Assembly (NCBI GenBank): GCA_038118725.1
Contig: JAYOIK010000032.1
Coordinates: 1-51,353, forward strand
Direction: 5' to 3'
DNA: 51,353 bases
From: JADHLJ01 sp038118725
GTDB taxonomy: Bacteria > Pseudomonadota > Alphaproteobacteria > Thalassobaculales > Thalassobaculaceae
The notes under the pieces were generated by a model. It saw nothing but the letters and a program-made list of their open reading frames with translations, was not told the DNA's origin and did no database searches. A program made the translations under genes and the position numbers. Positions within the stretch are counted from its first letter, which is position 1; every line of letters begins with the position of its first letter. Of the stretch, positions 18,231-27,002 are shown one piece after another.

Positions 18231-19526
18231 TTACGCGCGGATCAGCCGAGCCGCGAAAAAACCGTCGAGGCCGCCGCGCTCGGCGAGATGAAACGGAAAA
18301 CTTCTAAAGTCTCCAACGTCATTGACGCATATTTCCAGGCCGGGGAGATCCTTGGGGCCGAGTGGCGCGCGCTCCAGCGATTTGTCGGCGGCGAGAAAGG
18401 CCTCGATTCGCCGCTCTCCCTCCTCGGGCTGCAGCGAACAGGTACAGAAAACCAACACACCGCCAGGCTTCACCATCGCCGCGGCATTGCCGAGCAGGCG
18501 ATCCTGAAGCGCGGTGAGCTTGGGCAGATCCTCGGGGCTTTTGGAATGCAGGATGTCCGGGTGCCGGCGGATTGTGCCGGTCGAGGTGCAGGGCGGGTCG
18601 AGCAGCACCGCGTCGAACAGCGCGTCCGGTTGCCAGGTCGCCGCGTCCGCGACCAGGGTTTCGGCGTCCAGGCGCAATCGCGCGAGGTTCCGGCGTAGAC
18701 GGCCGAGACGCGGCTCCGAGCGATCGACGGCGGTTACCCGTGCACCGGCGGCCGCGAGTTGCGCGGTTTTTCCGCCTGGCGCGGCGCACAGTTCCAGCAC
18801 CCGCTTGTCCTTGATGTCGCCGAGCAGTTGGACCGGGAGCGCGGCGGCGGCATCCTGCACCCACCATGCGCCCTCCGCGAAACCCGGCATCGCGTCCACC
18901 GGGCCATTGAAGCCGCGTCTGAGCGAGCCGGTGGGCAATACCGTGGCGCCGAGTTTTTTCGCCTCTCCCTCTGGATCCGACTTGACCGAGATATCAAGCG
19001 ACGGTTCGCGCAAGGACGCACCGGCGATGCGTTCGGCGATATCGCGGCCAAATCCCTCGGTCCAGGCGGTCAGCATCCATTCCGGGACGTTCCTGGTTTC
19101 CGGAACCTCGGCCAGCATCGTCTTGCCGTCGCGGGACAGGCGGCGCAGCACCGCGTTGGTCAGGCCCTTGAACTTGGCCAGCTTGCGGGTCTCCACCAGG
19201 GTTACCGCGCTGTCCACGCTGGCATGTGGCGCGACGCCGAGGAACAGCATCTCCGCCGTCGCCATGCGCAGGATGTCGCGAACCGCCTCGCCGGCCTTGG
19301 GCAGGGGCTTTTCCAGACAGAGATCGATCAGCGCGTCGAGCTGGCCCAGCCGCCGCAGGGTGGTCGCCGCGATAAGCCGCGCGAACCCCCGGTCGCGGGG
19401 CGGCAGACGCCGAAATCCGTCATGGATCGCCATGGCGTCGTCGAAGGATTTGCGCCGCGCCAGGACCGATCGCAACAGATCGAAAGCAACGCTACGGGCG
19501 GCGGATACGTCGGAGGAATTGCTCAT
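18231..19526 (-). CDS. rsmB: 16S rRNA (cytosine(967)-C(5))-methyltransferase RsmB
   Basis: A 431-residue protein with an N-terminal NusB-like RNA-binding domain (about residues 8-135) and a C-terminal Nop2/Sun SAM-dependent methyltransferase domain. The SAM loop is LCAAPGGKT (246-254). The two functional cysteines are Cys313 in DPPCTSTG and Cys363 in CTCSLQPEEG, matching the RsmB mechanism for m5C967 of 16S rRNA. The open frame extends to 19607, but the ATG at 19526 gives MSNSSDVSAARSVAFDLL, the usual family start. It is the first gene of the minus-strand run rsmB-rpe-heparinase and is divergent from the SdhAF4-like gene. Confidence 0.95.
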   Translation of the reverse strand: MSNSSDVSAARSVAFDLLRSVLARRKSFDDAMAIHDGFRRLPPRDRGFARLIAATTLRRLGQLDALIDLCLEKPLPKAGEAVRDILRMATAEMLFLGVAPHASVDSAVTLVETRKLAKFKGLTNAVLRRLSRDGKTMLAEVPETRNVPEWMLTAWTEGFGRDIAERIAGASLREPSLDISVKSDPEGEAKKLGATVLPTGSLRRGFNGPVDAMPGFAEGAWWVQDAAAALPVQLLGDIKDKRVLELCAAPGGKTAQLAAAGARVTAVDRSEPRLGRLRRNLARLRLDAETLVADAATWQPDALFDAVLLDPPCTSTGTIRRHPDILHSKSPEDLPKLTALQDRLLGNAAAMVKPGGVLVFCTCSLQPEEGERRIEAFLAADKSLERAPLGPKDLPGLEICVNDVGDFRSFPFHLAERGGLDGFFAARLIRA

Positions 19527-19655
19527 CCGGCACCGATACGCGCGACTGGGGCGGCGAGGCAAGCGATATTCGCCGGGGCAGATGAAAAAATCCGTGCGGC
19601 ATTGCAAGGCCGGTCAACGGTTGCGCGGGCTGGGGATCGTGGCCATATTTGAACG

Positions 19656-19892
19656 ATGAGCGAACGACCCCGAAGTTTCAATCAGACCAAGGTCCGCGAC
19701 GTATCCGGCCAGTCACCCGCCGCGCGCGAGGAGCGTGTCGCTCAAGCGCCGGCGTCCCCGGTTGAGGTCGCGGCGAGGCTGGACCCCCGCGCATCGGCGG
19801 AAAATCTGCCCAAGGAACTGGGCGGCCCCAAGGGACCGGAGCCGACGCGGTTCGGTGATTGGGAACACAACGGTCGCTGCACCGATTTTTAA
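19656..19892 (+). CDS. DUF1674 protein, SdhAF4-like succinate dehydrogenase assembly factor
   Basis: A 78-residue, charged, probably partly disordered protein whose C-terminal third, ELGGPKGPEPTRFGDWEH then NGRCTDF, is the DUF1674 signature. In mitochondria the homologue SdhAF4 (Sdh8) protects flavinated SdhA before complex II assembly. The bacterial member is presumed to do the same, which is inference. It is divergent from rsmB across 129 bp, a frequent arrangement in this class. The ribosome-binding site is not obvious. Confidence 0.88.
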   Translation: MSERPRSFNQTKVRDVSGQSPAAREERVAQAPASPVEVAARLDPRASAENLPKELGGPKGPEPTRFGDWEHNGRCTDF

Positions 19893-19911
19893 GTGACCAG
19901 GAGGATAAATC

Positions 19912-20370
19912 GTGACGACTCACGTGCCGGCGGGCGGGAATTCCCTGAACCCATACATATTCGTGAAGGACGCGCGCGAAGCCATCGCCTGGTATGTTGA
20001 AAACTTGAACGCGGATGAAGGTTTCCTCATGCCTGGCCCTGGCGGCGAGGGCGTGATGCACGCCGAAATCAAGCTTGGTGAATGCACGTTGATGCTCGGC
20101 GACGCCAATAGCGAGTGGGGGACGTCGGCGCCAGGTGAAGGGCACTCGAGCAACCATCTCATGGTCTATGTTCCGGATGTTGACACCACGATGTCGTCCT
20201 GTCTTCGTGGCGGCGCGCGCGAACTCGCCCCGGTCATGGACATGTTCTGGGGAGACAGAGTCGGCAAGATCCAGGACCCATTCGGCCATGTCTGGATCAT
20301 CGCCACTCATGTCGAGGATGTGTCGGAAGCGGAAGTCGCCGAGCGCGCGAAGCAGGCGTTTGGCGGGTAA
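19912..20370 (+). CDS. VOC family (glyoxalase/PhnB-like) protein
   Basis: A 152-residue protein with the paired beta-alpha-beta-beta-beta layout of the vicinal oxygen chelate fold. The first half is LNPYIFVKDAREAIAWYVENL and HAEIKLGECTLMLGD; the second half is LMVYVPDVD and GKIQDPFGHVWIIATHVED. This arrangement resembles the PhnB/YdcJ-type subgroup, whose activity is generally unassigned. The start is GTG at 19912 with an excellent AGGAGG site at about 19899-19904. It lies 19 bases after the DUF1674 gene and may be cotranscribed, and it ends in a strong hairpin shared with the convergent fhs gene. Confidence 0.88.
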   Translation: MTTHVPAGGNSLNPYIFVKDAREAIAWYVENLNADEGFLMPGPGGEGVMHAEIKLGECTLMLGDANSEWGTSAPGEGHSSNHLMVYVPDVDTTMSSCLRGGARELAPVMDMFWGDRVGKIQDPFGHVWIIATHVEDVSEAEVAERAKQAFGG

Positions 20371-20397
20371 GCCCGAAACCTGCCCGCCAAAGCGCCT
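20354..20397. terminator. Bidirectional terminator hairpin between VOC gene and fhs
   Basis: AGGCG-TTTGGCGGG (20354-20367) pairs with CCCGCCAAA-G-CGCCT (20383-20397), giving a 14-bp stem with one bulged base around a 15-base loop that contains the VOC stop codon. The flanks are mixed rather than T-rich, but position in the 32-bp gap between two convergent genes supports a transcription-ending role for both. Confidence 0.65.
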
Positions 20398-20402
20398 CGT
20401 TA

Positions 20403-22076
20403 TTAGAACAGCCCCTCGATCCTGCCGTCTTCGTTGAGCGCGATCTTCGTGGCCGCCGGCACCCTGGGCAGGCCCGGCATGGTCATGATCTCGCCCGCGA
20501 TGGCGACGACGAACTCGGCGCCGTTCGACAGCCGGACCTCGCGGATCGAAAGCTCGTGACCGGTCGGCGCGCCCTTGGCGTTCGGATCGGTCGAGAAGCT
20601 GTACTGGGTTTTGGCGATACAGATCGGCAGATGGCCGAGACCCATGTCCTCCCAGGTCTTGAGCTGCCTCTTCACCGAGTCCGGCGCGACCGCGTCATCG
20701 GCGTGATAGATCGTCTTGGCGATGGCCTGGATCTTCGCGAAGAGCGGCAGGTCATCGTCGTAGATCGGCTTGAAGTCGGCGGTGCCGCCATCGGCCAGTT
20801 CCTTGACCTTGCGGGCAAGGTCCTCGGCCCCGGCACCGCCCTCGGCCCAATGGGTGCAGGTGATCGCCTCGACCCCGTGCGGGGCCAGTGTCTCGCGCAC
20901 CGCCTCGACCTCGGCGTCGGTATCGCCGGAGAACCGGTTGAGCGCGACGACGACCGGCACGCCGAATTTCTGGGTGTTGGTCACGTGCCGCTCGATGTTC
21001 ACGACGCCGCGGCGCACCGCCTCGACATTCTCCTCGCCGAGATCATCACGGGCCACGCCGCCATGCATCTTCAGCGCGCGCACGGTGCCGACGACCACCG
21101 CGACCGCCGGCTTCAGGCCGGCCTTGCGGCATTTGATGTCGAAGAATTTCTCGGCTCCGAGATCGGCGCCGAATCCCGCCTCGGTGACCACGTAATCCGC
21201 GAGTTTCAGGCCGACCTTGGTCGCCATCACCGAGTTGCAGCCATGCGCGATATTGGCGAAGGGGCCGCCATGGATGAAGGCCGGATTGTTTTCCAGGGTC
21301 TGGACCAGGTTCGGGGCCAGTGCGTCCTTCAGCAGCACCGTCATCGCGCCGTCGGCCTCCAAATCCCGGGCGTGGACCGGTTTGCGATCACGGGTATAGC
21401 CGACAATGATGTTGCCGAGACGGCGGCGCATGTCCTCGAGACTGGTGGCGAGGCAGAAGATCGCCATGATCTCGGAGGCGACGACGATGTCGAAGCCGTC
21501 CTGGCGCGGGAAGCCGTTGGCGACGCCGCCCAGCGAGCCGGTGATCTGACGCAACGAGCGGTCGTTCATGTCCATGGCCCGGCGCCAGCTGATCCGACGG
21601 GAGTCGAGGCCGAGCGAGTTGCCCCAATAAATATGGTTGTCGACCATGGCCGCGAGCAGGTTGTTCGCCGCCGCGATGGCGTGAAAATCGCCGGTGAAGT
21701 GAAGGTTGATGTCCTCCATCGGCACGACCTGGGCGTAGCCGCCGCCCGCCGCGCCGCCCTTGATGCCGAAGCAGGGGCCGAGGCTCGGCTCGCGCAAGGC
21801 CATGATCGCCTTGTGGCCGAGCCGGTTCAGCGCGTCGCCCAAGCCGACGGAGGTTGTCGTCTTGCCCTCGCCGGCGGGGGTCGGGTTAATGCCGGTCACC
21901 AGGATCAGCTTGCCGTCGGGGCGGTCCTTCAGGGAGTCGATATACTCCATCGAAACCTTAGCCTTGTAGTGGCCATAAGGTTCAAGCGATGTCGCGGGGA
22001 TGCCGAGACCCTCGCCGACTTCGAGAATCGGTTTCATTTTCGCTTCGCGGGCGATTTCGATATCGGAACCCACCAT
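20403..22076 (-). CDS. fhs: Formate-tetrahydrofolate ligase
   Basis: A 557-residue enzyme that makes 10-formyl-THF from formate, THF and ATP, feeding one-carbon metabolism. The P-loop is TPAGEGKTTTSVGLGD (about residues 66-81), and LREPSLGPCFGIKGGAAGGGYAQV and NLHFTGDFHAI are diagnostic. Length is normal. A GGGAGGA site stands about 6 bases before the ATG. It is a single gene with a 201-bp upstream region (22077-22277) that presumably holds its promoter. No folate-cycle partner gene is adjacent, so it probably serves serine/glycine or formate-linked one-carbon flux. Confidence 0.97.
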   Translation of the reverse strand: MVGSDIEIAREAKMKPILEVGEGLGIPATSLEPYGHYKAKVSMEYIDSLKDRPDGKLILVTGINPTPAGEGKTTTSVGLGDALNRLGHKAIMALREPSLGPCFGIKGGAAGGGYAQVVPMEDINLHFTGDFHAIAAANNLLAAMVDNHIYWGNSLGLDSRRISWRRAMDMNDRSLRQITGSLGGVANGFPRQDGFDIVVASEIMAIFCLATSLEDMRRRLGNIIVGYTRDRKPVHARDLEADGAMTVLLKDALAPNLVQTLENNPAFIHGGPFANIAHGCNSVMATKVGLKLADYVVTEAGFGADLGAEKFFDIKCRKAGLKPAVAVVVGTVRALKMHGGVARDDLGEENVEAVRRGVVNIERHVTNTQKFGVPVVVALNRFSGDTDAEVEAVRETLAPHGVEAITCTHWAEGGAGAEDLARKVKELADGGTADFKPIYDDDLPLFAKIQAIAKTIYHADDAVAPDSVKRQLKTWEDMGLGHLPICIAKTQYSFSTDPNAKGAPTGHELSIREVRLSNGAEFVVAIAGEIMTMPGLPRVPAATKIALNEDGRIEGLF

Positions 22077-22277
22077 GACCAGTCCTCCCTGGATTTACCT
22101 TTGATTCTTGACCGAACGGCGCCGGGTGACGATTGCCCCGGTGATGATCGCGGGCCAAGGATGATTGCGTGGACAGTGTCGCGAATGTCCTCGCCGCATT
22201 CTCTCGTTTTCGACACGGATTCGCCAGCACGCGCCTTGCGCATCGTGAAAAAAACAGCTGCGTGTTCCGCTGGCGTT

Positions 22278-23009
22278 CTACCAAAGCGCCTTGGTGAGGT
22301 CGCTGAGCGACTGTTTCTGGTTCCCGTCCGCGTCGAAATTCGACGGCGCGAGCCAGGTGGCATGGGCCTCCCTGACGCCCGGCCATTCCTCGTCGGTGAT
22401 CGAGAACCAGGCGGTATCGCGGCTGCGCCCCTTGACGATTAGGTGGTTGAGAAACTCACCCTCGAAGCGGAATCCCAATCTGAGCGCCGCCGAGCGCGAC
22501 GGGTTGTTGAAGGCGTTGCACTTCCACTCCAGACGCCGATAGCCGAGCGTGTCCATCACGTGGTGCATCATCAGGGACAGCACCTCCGTGGTGCGCGGCC
22601 CCCTTTGCCAGGCGCGCCCGAACCAGATATTGCCGATCTCCGCGACGCCAAAATTCTGGCGGATCTCCATGAAGCTTCCCATGCCGCCAAGCTTGCCGGT
22701 CGCGTTGTCGCGATAGCCGACATAGACCGCGTCCTTGGCCTGGGCGACGGAGCCGAGCCAGGGGCGCATATCCTCGGCGCTGGAGAAGGGGCCGTAGGCG
22801 AGATAGTCCCAGATCCGCTCCGGCGCCTCGCCCTCGATACCGGCCTGGTATAGGTCGGCGAGATCGCGATCCGCGTTTATAGGGTCGAAGCCGACGAGCC
22901 GGCCCTTGGCCGTCGCGCCCGCGAACCCATCCCACTGGGTCTTCGTGACCTCGACATTCCCGATCGCGCGCCGTCCGGCGGCGCTGGCCCGTTCATTTTC
23001 CGATGGCAT
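22278..23009 (-). CDS. RimJ/RimL-type GNAT N-acetyltransferase
   Basis: A 243-residue GNAT protein with the RimJ/RimL/YjcK layout: RLVGFDPINADRDLADLY at the N terminus, AEIGNIWFGRAWQRGPRTTEV in the acetyl-CoA region, and the late NNPSRSAALRLGFRFEG motif. Proteins of this type acetylate protein N termini or small amines; the target here is unknown. The frame opens upstream to 23144, but the ATG at 23009 has a GGAGTCACGTC spacing that fits, and the preceding part overlaps the ggt gene. It begins 11 bases after the ggt stop, so the two form an operon. Confidence 0.88.
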   Translation of the reverse strand: MPSENERASAAGRRAIGNVEVTKTQWDGFAGATAKGRLVGFDPINADRDLADLYQAGIEGEAPERIWDYLAYGPFSSAEDMRPWLGSVAQAKDAVYVGYRDNATGKLGGMGSFMEIRQNFGVAEIGNIWFGRAWQRGPRTTEVLSLMMHHVMDTLGYRRLEWKCNAFNNPSRSAALRLGFRFEGEFLNHLIVKGRSRDTAWFSITDEEWPGVREAHATWLAPSNFDADGNQKQSLSDLTKALW

Positions 23010-23020
23010 GACGTGACTCC

Positions 23021-24592
23021 CTAGGCCGTCGCGACGCCCGCGACGGATGAGTGGATATGGGCGCCGCCGACTATAGCGCCATCCGCGCCGATGGCTATAC
23101 CGGACGGCACCGCGTAGATGGATGGCGCCGCGGTCGGCGACCACGGGCGCGACGGCGCGACCGCGTTCAGGGCCGCCGCGGTCGCCTCGTCCAGGCGCCC
23201 GTCATGGGTGATCCGGTCCACCAGGCTGATATCGATGCGGGGCTGGGCGAGCGCGGTTTCCAGATCCATCCCGAAATCATTGACGAAGGAGGCGAGTTGG
23301 AAGACCGCCGGCATGATCCGCCGTCCCCCCGACGCGCCGAAGCCGAAGCGGGGCCGCCCGTTCTCGGTCGCGATCATCGGGCACATGTTGGATAGCGGAC
23401 GCTGGCCCGGCGCGATGGAGTTGGGGCGTCCCGGGCGCGGATCGAACCAGTTGATACCGTTATTCATCAACACCCCACTGGTCGGCAGGACGACGCGCGA
23501 GCCGAAACGGGAGAGCAGGGTGGTGGTCATCATCACCATGTTGCCCTCGGCGTCGGCGGCGCTGATATGGGTGGTACAGCTGCGGTCGCCCATGTCACCG
23601 GCATGGCCCATGGTCTCCAGCCGCCGCTCATAGGACGCGATCAGTGCCCGGGCATGGGCGGCATAGGCCTCGGCGCCAGGCGCGGCGCCCGAGAAAGTCG
23701 GCAGTCGCGAGAGCGCGTCGGCGAAGGTCGGCCCGGCGGTCAACCCGCCCGCGAGATTGTAGACCGCGTCCCCGCGGGTGACGGTGAGCGGGTCGACGAT
23801 CCGCGCGGCGTAGCCGGCGAGATCGGCCTCGGACAGGGTGCCGCCCGCGGCCTGTGTGTCGGCGGCGATCGAACCCGCGATCGGGCCCTCGTAGAACGCC
23901 CTCGGTCCCTTGGACGCGATCTCCTTGAGGGTATTGGAGAGATTCCCGAGCGGAAGATGATTCGGGTCCACGTCCGCCGCCATGACCGGCACCAGGCCGC
24001 TTGGCAGCCAGACCGCCTTCGATCCCGGATAGCGACCCAGCAGGCCGGCCTCGGAGGCCACGTTGAGGGTCGTCCACCAGGTGACCCTATGCCCGCGCTC
24101 GGCCAAACCGATCGCCGGCGCGACCAGATCCGCCCAACTCTTGCGCCCAAAGCTTTCCGCCGCCAGGGCATAGCCCGCGACCGAGCCCGGAACCGCGATC
24201 GACTTGGCGCCGTGGAAGTTCACGTCGCCTTCTACCGCCGGCCAGCCGAACAGATCCGCTCCCGTCGCGCCGGTAAGGGGATAGTCGGCGGGGTTGAGGC
24301 CCGCCGGGGCGATCATGCCGAAATCGACCACGCGGACGCGTTTCTCGGCGGCGAGATAGACGACCATGAACCCGCCGCCGCCAAGCCCGCTCATCCAGGG
24401 CTCGGTGACGGTCAGCGCGAGAGCGGTCGCGACCGCGCCGTCAATCGCGTTACCGCCGGCGTCGATCATCGCCGCACCTACCCGGGCCGCCTCGATTTCC
24501 TGGGAAACGACGACGCCCTTGGCGCCGCGCGCGACGGGTTTCGCGACATTCCAGGTCTCGAAAGGGGTGTTGGTGGGTGGCGTGATGGTCAT
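23021..24592 (-). CDS. Gamma-glutamyltransferase family protein (Ntn hydrolase)
   Basis: A 523-residue Ntn-hydrolase of the gamma-glutamyltranspeptidase family, expected to self-cleave before a catalytic threonine. The N-terminal part has GGNAIDGAVATALALTV and GLGGGGFMVVY. The nucleophile region CTTHISAADAEGN places the catalytic Thr at about 340/341, and the glycine-rich GASGGRRIMPAV lies near the C-terminal active site. No signal peptide is visible, unlike periplasmic E. coli Ggt, so it may act in the cytoplasm on an amide or lactam rather than glutathione. The ATG at 24592 has an AAGGA site; the longer frame to 24679 is not supported. It is followed by a GNAT gene in the same operon. Confidence 0.9.
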   Translation of the reverse strand: MTITPPTNTPFETWNVAKPVARGAKGVVVSQEIEAARVGAAMIDAGGNAIDGAVATALALTVTEPWMSGLGGGGFMVVYLAAEKRVRVVDFGMIAPAGLNPADYPLTGATGADLFGWPAVEGDVNFHGAKSIAVPGSVAGYALAAESFGRKSWADLVAPAIGLAERGHRVTWWTTLNVASEAGLLGRYPGSKAVWLPSGLVPVMAADVDPNHLPLGNLSNTLKEIASKGPRAFYEGPIAGSIAADTQAAGGTLSEADLAGYAARIVDPLTVTRGDAVYNLAGGLTAGPTFADALSRLPTFSGAAPGAEAYAAHARALIASYERRLETMGHAGDMGDRSCTTHISAADAEGNMVMMTTTLLSRFGSRVVLPTSGVLMNNGINWFDPRPGRPNSIAPGQRPLSNMCPMIATENGRPRFGFGASGGRRIMPAVFQLASFVNDFGMDLETALAQPRIDISLVDRITHDGRLDEATAAALNAVAPSRPWSPTAAPSIYAVPSGIAIGADGAIVGGAHIHSSVAGVATA

Positions 24593-24655
24593 GATCTTGT
24601 CCTTGTGATGGATAACGGCTTTTTCCGGCGGGCGGCACGTCCTATCCTTGGCGGC

Positions 24656-25354
24656 ATGAGAGCGGACACCCAGCCCCACCCGACGTCAAGATCGAATTTG
24701 CCGGCAACCCTCCGCATGCTGGTTCTATCGGCGTTTCTATTTCTCGGCGTTGCGGAAACAGCGCGCGGTCAACAGACCGGATCGGACAACCCGGACGAAG
24801 GCGGGCTCGAGAAAGTCCTCGGCCCCGATGGCGAGGAAATCACCGATGCCGAATGCACAAGGCTGGATGGAGCGACCGCGCCCATTCAACGTCTCGCGCG
24901 GCTCTCCGGGGCTATGTCGGTGCGCAACCTGGAGTTCACCTATTTCGGCAAACCGCTATACGCGCTGACCGAAAAGGATTTCGCGTTGCTGCGGATTCTG
25001 AAACCGTTCTGCGAAGGCACGCCGTCGGAGATCGACAAGGTGATCTTCGATCGCCTGGAGACCCTGGTCAACGAGGCCCGGGACACTCGCGACCGGGCGA
25101 TCGGGTGGATCAACGAGTCCACCGCGAAACTGGATAAGATGGACCCCAGCCCCGAGGCGATCCGAGAGGTTCATAATCTCTGGACGGAAATGGAGAACCG
25201 GCGCTTGGAGATGCTGACCGCGGATCAGCTCTATTTCGCCGATTATCTGACCGAACGACGCAACGAACTTTATGAGGGCAAGCAGGCCAAGCCTAGGGTG
25301 CTGATCTCACCCTTCGACCCGGGCCCGGTGATCCCGCCCGAACAGAAGGAATAG
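24656..25354 (+). CDS. Exported protein of unknown function
   Basis: A 232-residue protein with a likely signal peptide: a basic/polar start, a hydrophobic stretch MLVLSAFLFLGVAETA at about residues 21-36, and a possible cleavage near ARG-QQ (about 39). The mature part is hydrophilic, with a helical central region (about 120-205, TPSEIDKVIFDRLETLVN...) and a proline-rich tail. I do not recognise the family. The frame is open far upstream, but that region is antisense to the gamma-glutamyltransferase, so the ATG at 24656 (or 24716, which starts directly at the hydrophobic stretch) is the real start. It is divergent from ggt across 63 bp. Confidence 0.7.
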   Translation: MRADTQPHPTSRSNLPATLRMLVLSAFLFLGVAETARGQQTGSDNPDEGGLEKVLGPDGEEITDAECTRLDGATAPIQRLARLSGAMSVRNLEFTYFGKPLYALTEKDFALLRILKPFCEGTPSEIDKVIFDRLETLVNEARDTRDRAIGWINESTAKLDKMDPSPEAIREVHNLWTEMENRRLEMLTADQLYFADYLTERRNELYEGKQAKPRVLISPFDPGPVIPPEQKE

Positions 25355-25572
25355 AGGTTCCCACGCGGCGGACCATCCGCCTTCCGCGTTGACTCTCGCG
25401 CCGAGTGGGCGTATCGGGCACTCATGTTCGATCTAGCGCCACCCATACCGCGACTTATGCGATCGCGTCACGTCACGATCGAGGCCTTGTAGCCTCAAGG
25501 ACGCGAATGGCGGCTTGCCGTCTTGCATGGAAACCAAGATCGATCGGCCGCTCAGGCCAAAAGAGCAAAATC

Positions 25573-26985
25573 ATGACATCCCCGGATACCTCGGCTCATG
25601 GCGAGCCCGCTGGAAACGCTTCCTGGAGCGGTGAGTTCCGCGCCACCCTGACCCTGGCCTGGCCCCTTGTGTTGAGCCAGTTGGCGACCGTGGCCATGTC
25701 GACGACCGACGTCGTCATGATGGGTTGGCTCGGCCCGGTGCCCCTGGCGGCGGGTACCCTCGGTAGCAGTGTGATCTTTCCGTTGGTGTTTTTCGGTATC
25801 GGGACCTTGACCGCGGTAGCGGCCATGTGCGCCCAGGAGCTCGGCGCGCGGCGCTATCGCGGGGTGCGCCGAACCGTGCGCCAGGGCCTGTGGATCTCGG
25901 CGGCGATGACGGTGCCGTTCACGGTGGTGATCTGGAATGGTCGGGATTTGCTGCTGCTGATGAATCAGGATCCGGAGATCGCCGCGCTCGCCGAGGACTA
26001 TATGCGCGCGGCTGTCTGGTTGTTGTTTCCGAGTTTCGCCTTCATTGTCCTGCGGAACTTCATCTCGGCCCACGGCCGCCCGCGCGCCGCGCTGGTGGCG
26101 ACGCTGTGCGCGATCGTGGTGAACGGCTTCGCCGACTATGCGCTGATGTTCGGCAAATTCGGGTTTCCCAGATGGGAGCTCTTCGGCGCCGGGCTGGCCA
26201 CCACGGTCATGCATTTCTTCATGGCGGCTTTCCTGCTCGGCTTTGTGCTGCGTGACCGCCGTTTCAAGCGCTATTGGGTCTTGGCGCGGTTCTGGAGGTC
26301 CGACTGGCCACGGTTTTTCGAGCTGCTCAAGGTCGGCGTTCCGTCCGGTTTCATGACCCTGGCCGAGGCTGGGCTGTTCGCCATCGCGGCATTTCTGATC
26401 GGCCAGTTCGGCGCCGCGCCGCTCGCCGGGCACGCGGTCGCGCTGCAATGCTCGGCGGTGACCTTCATGATCCCGCTCGGCATCAGCCAGGCGGCGACGG
26501 TGCGCGTCGGTCTGGCCTGGGGACGGGGCGACCAGGACGCCATCGGCAAGGCCGGGTATTCGGCAATCGCTCTCGGCGTGCTGGTCATGGTACCGGCGGC
26601 GACGGTGTTCTGGGTCTTCGGGCGAACCCTGTCGGGTTTCTATCTCGATCTCGATGATCCGAGTCACGCGCCGGCGATCGGCTTCGCGGTCAGTTATCTG
26701 GCCGTCGCGGCGGTGTTCCAACTGGTGGATGGCGGTCAGGCGATCGCCGCCGGGGCCTTGCGCGGCCTTAACGATACGCGGGTGCCGATGATGCTGGCGA
26801 TGGTCTGCTATCTCGGTCTCGGTTTCGGCTCGGCGGGAATCCTGGCCTTTGAGTTCGATTTCCAGGGTGTCGGCGTCTGGAGCGGTCTGGCCATAGGTCT
26901 GGCGGCGGCCTGCGTCGCGCTGGTCTGGCGTTTCGCCAGACGCCAAGGCCTCGGCTTGACGCGCCCTGGACGCGTGCTCGGCTGA
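25573..26985 (+). CDS. MATE family efflux transporter (NorM-like)
   Basis: A 470-residue membrane protein with about twelve predicted spans in two homologous halves, as in MATE multidrug/sodium or proton antiporters. The N-terminal ATLTLAWPLVLSQLATVAMSTTDVVMMGWLG and the second-half FFELLKVGVPSGFMTLAEAGLF are typical of NorM. Substrates probably include cationic drugs or metabolites. The ATG at 25573 gives the family-like start; the frame extending to 25405 has no support. The 218 bp in front holds no gene that I can see. It is convergent with the following minus-strand operon. Confidence 0.93.
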   Translation: MTSPDTSAHGEPAGNASWSGEFRATLTLAWPLVLSQLATVAMSTTDVVMMGWLGPVPLAAGTLGSSVIFPLVFFGIGTLTAVAAMCAQELGARRYRGVRRTVRQGLWISAAMTVPFTVVIWNGRDLLLLMNQDPEIAALAEDYMRAAVWLLFPSFAFIVLRNFISAHGRPRAALVATLCAIVVNGFADYALMFGKFGFPRWELFGAGLATTVMHFFMAAFLLGFVLRDRRFKRYWVLARFWRSDWPRFFELLKVGVPSGFMTLAEAGLFAIAAFLIGQFGAAPLAGHAVALQCSAVTFMIPLGISQAATVRVGLAWGRGDQDAIGKAGYSAIALGVLVMVPAATVFWVFGRTLSGFYLDLDDPSHAPAIGFAVSYLAVAAVFQLVDGGQAIAAGALRGLNDTRVPMMLAMVCYLGLGFGSAGILAFEFDFQGVGVWSGLAIGLAAACVALVWRFARRQGLGLTRPGRVLG

Positions 26986-27002
26986 CCGGCCAGGGTGGTC
27001 AG
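26982..27002. terminator. Short inverted repeat between convergent MATE and oxygenase genes
   Basis: CTGACC at 26982-26987 and GGTCAG at 26997-27002 form a 6-bp stem that spans the stop codons of both convergent genes, in a 13-bp gap. The stem is short and lacks a T-tract, so the call is tentative. Confidence 0.35.

Noticed and set aside
22077..22277. Possible riboswitch upstream of fhs
   Set aside because: I looked for a conserved folate-type or SAM-type aptamer and saw no convincing paired elements, so only an ordinary promoter region is assumed.
20556..22442. A 628-codon open frame on the plus strand opposite fhs
   Set aside because: It is a shadow of fhs and part of the GNAT gene, with no family motifs and no ribosome-binding site.
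23567..24655. A long N-terminal extension of the exported protein gene
   Set aside because: It lies antisense to the gamma-glutamyltransferase, and the signal-peptide start at 24656 or 24716 is far more plausible.
25552..26946. A 464-codon minus-strand frame opposite the MATE transporter
   Set aside because: It is rich in Arg, Gln, His and Asp with no hydrophobic core, a typical GC-rich antisense artefact.
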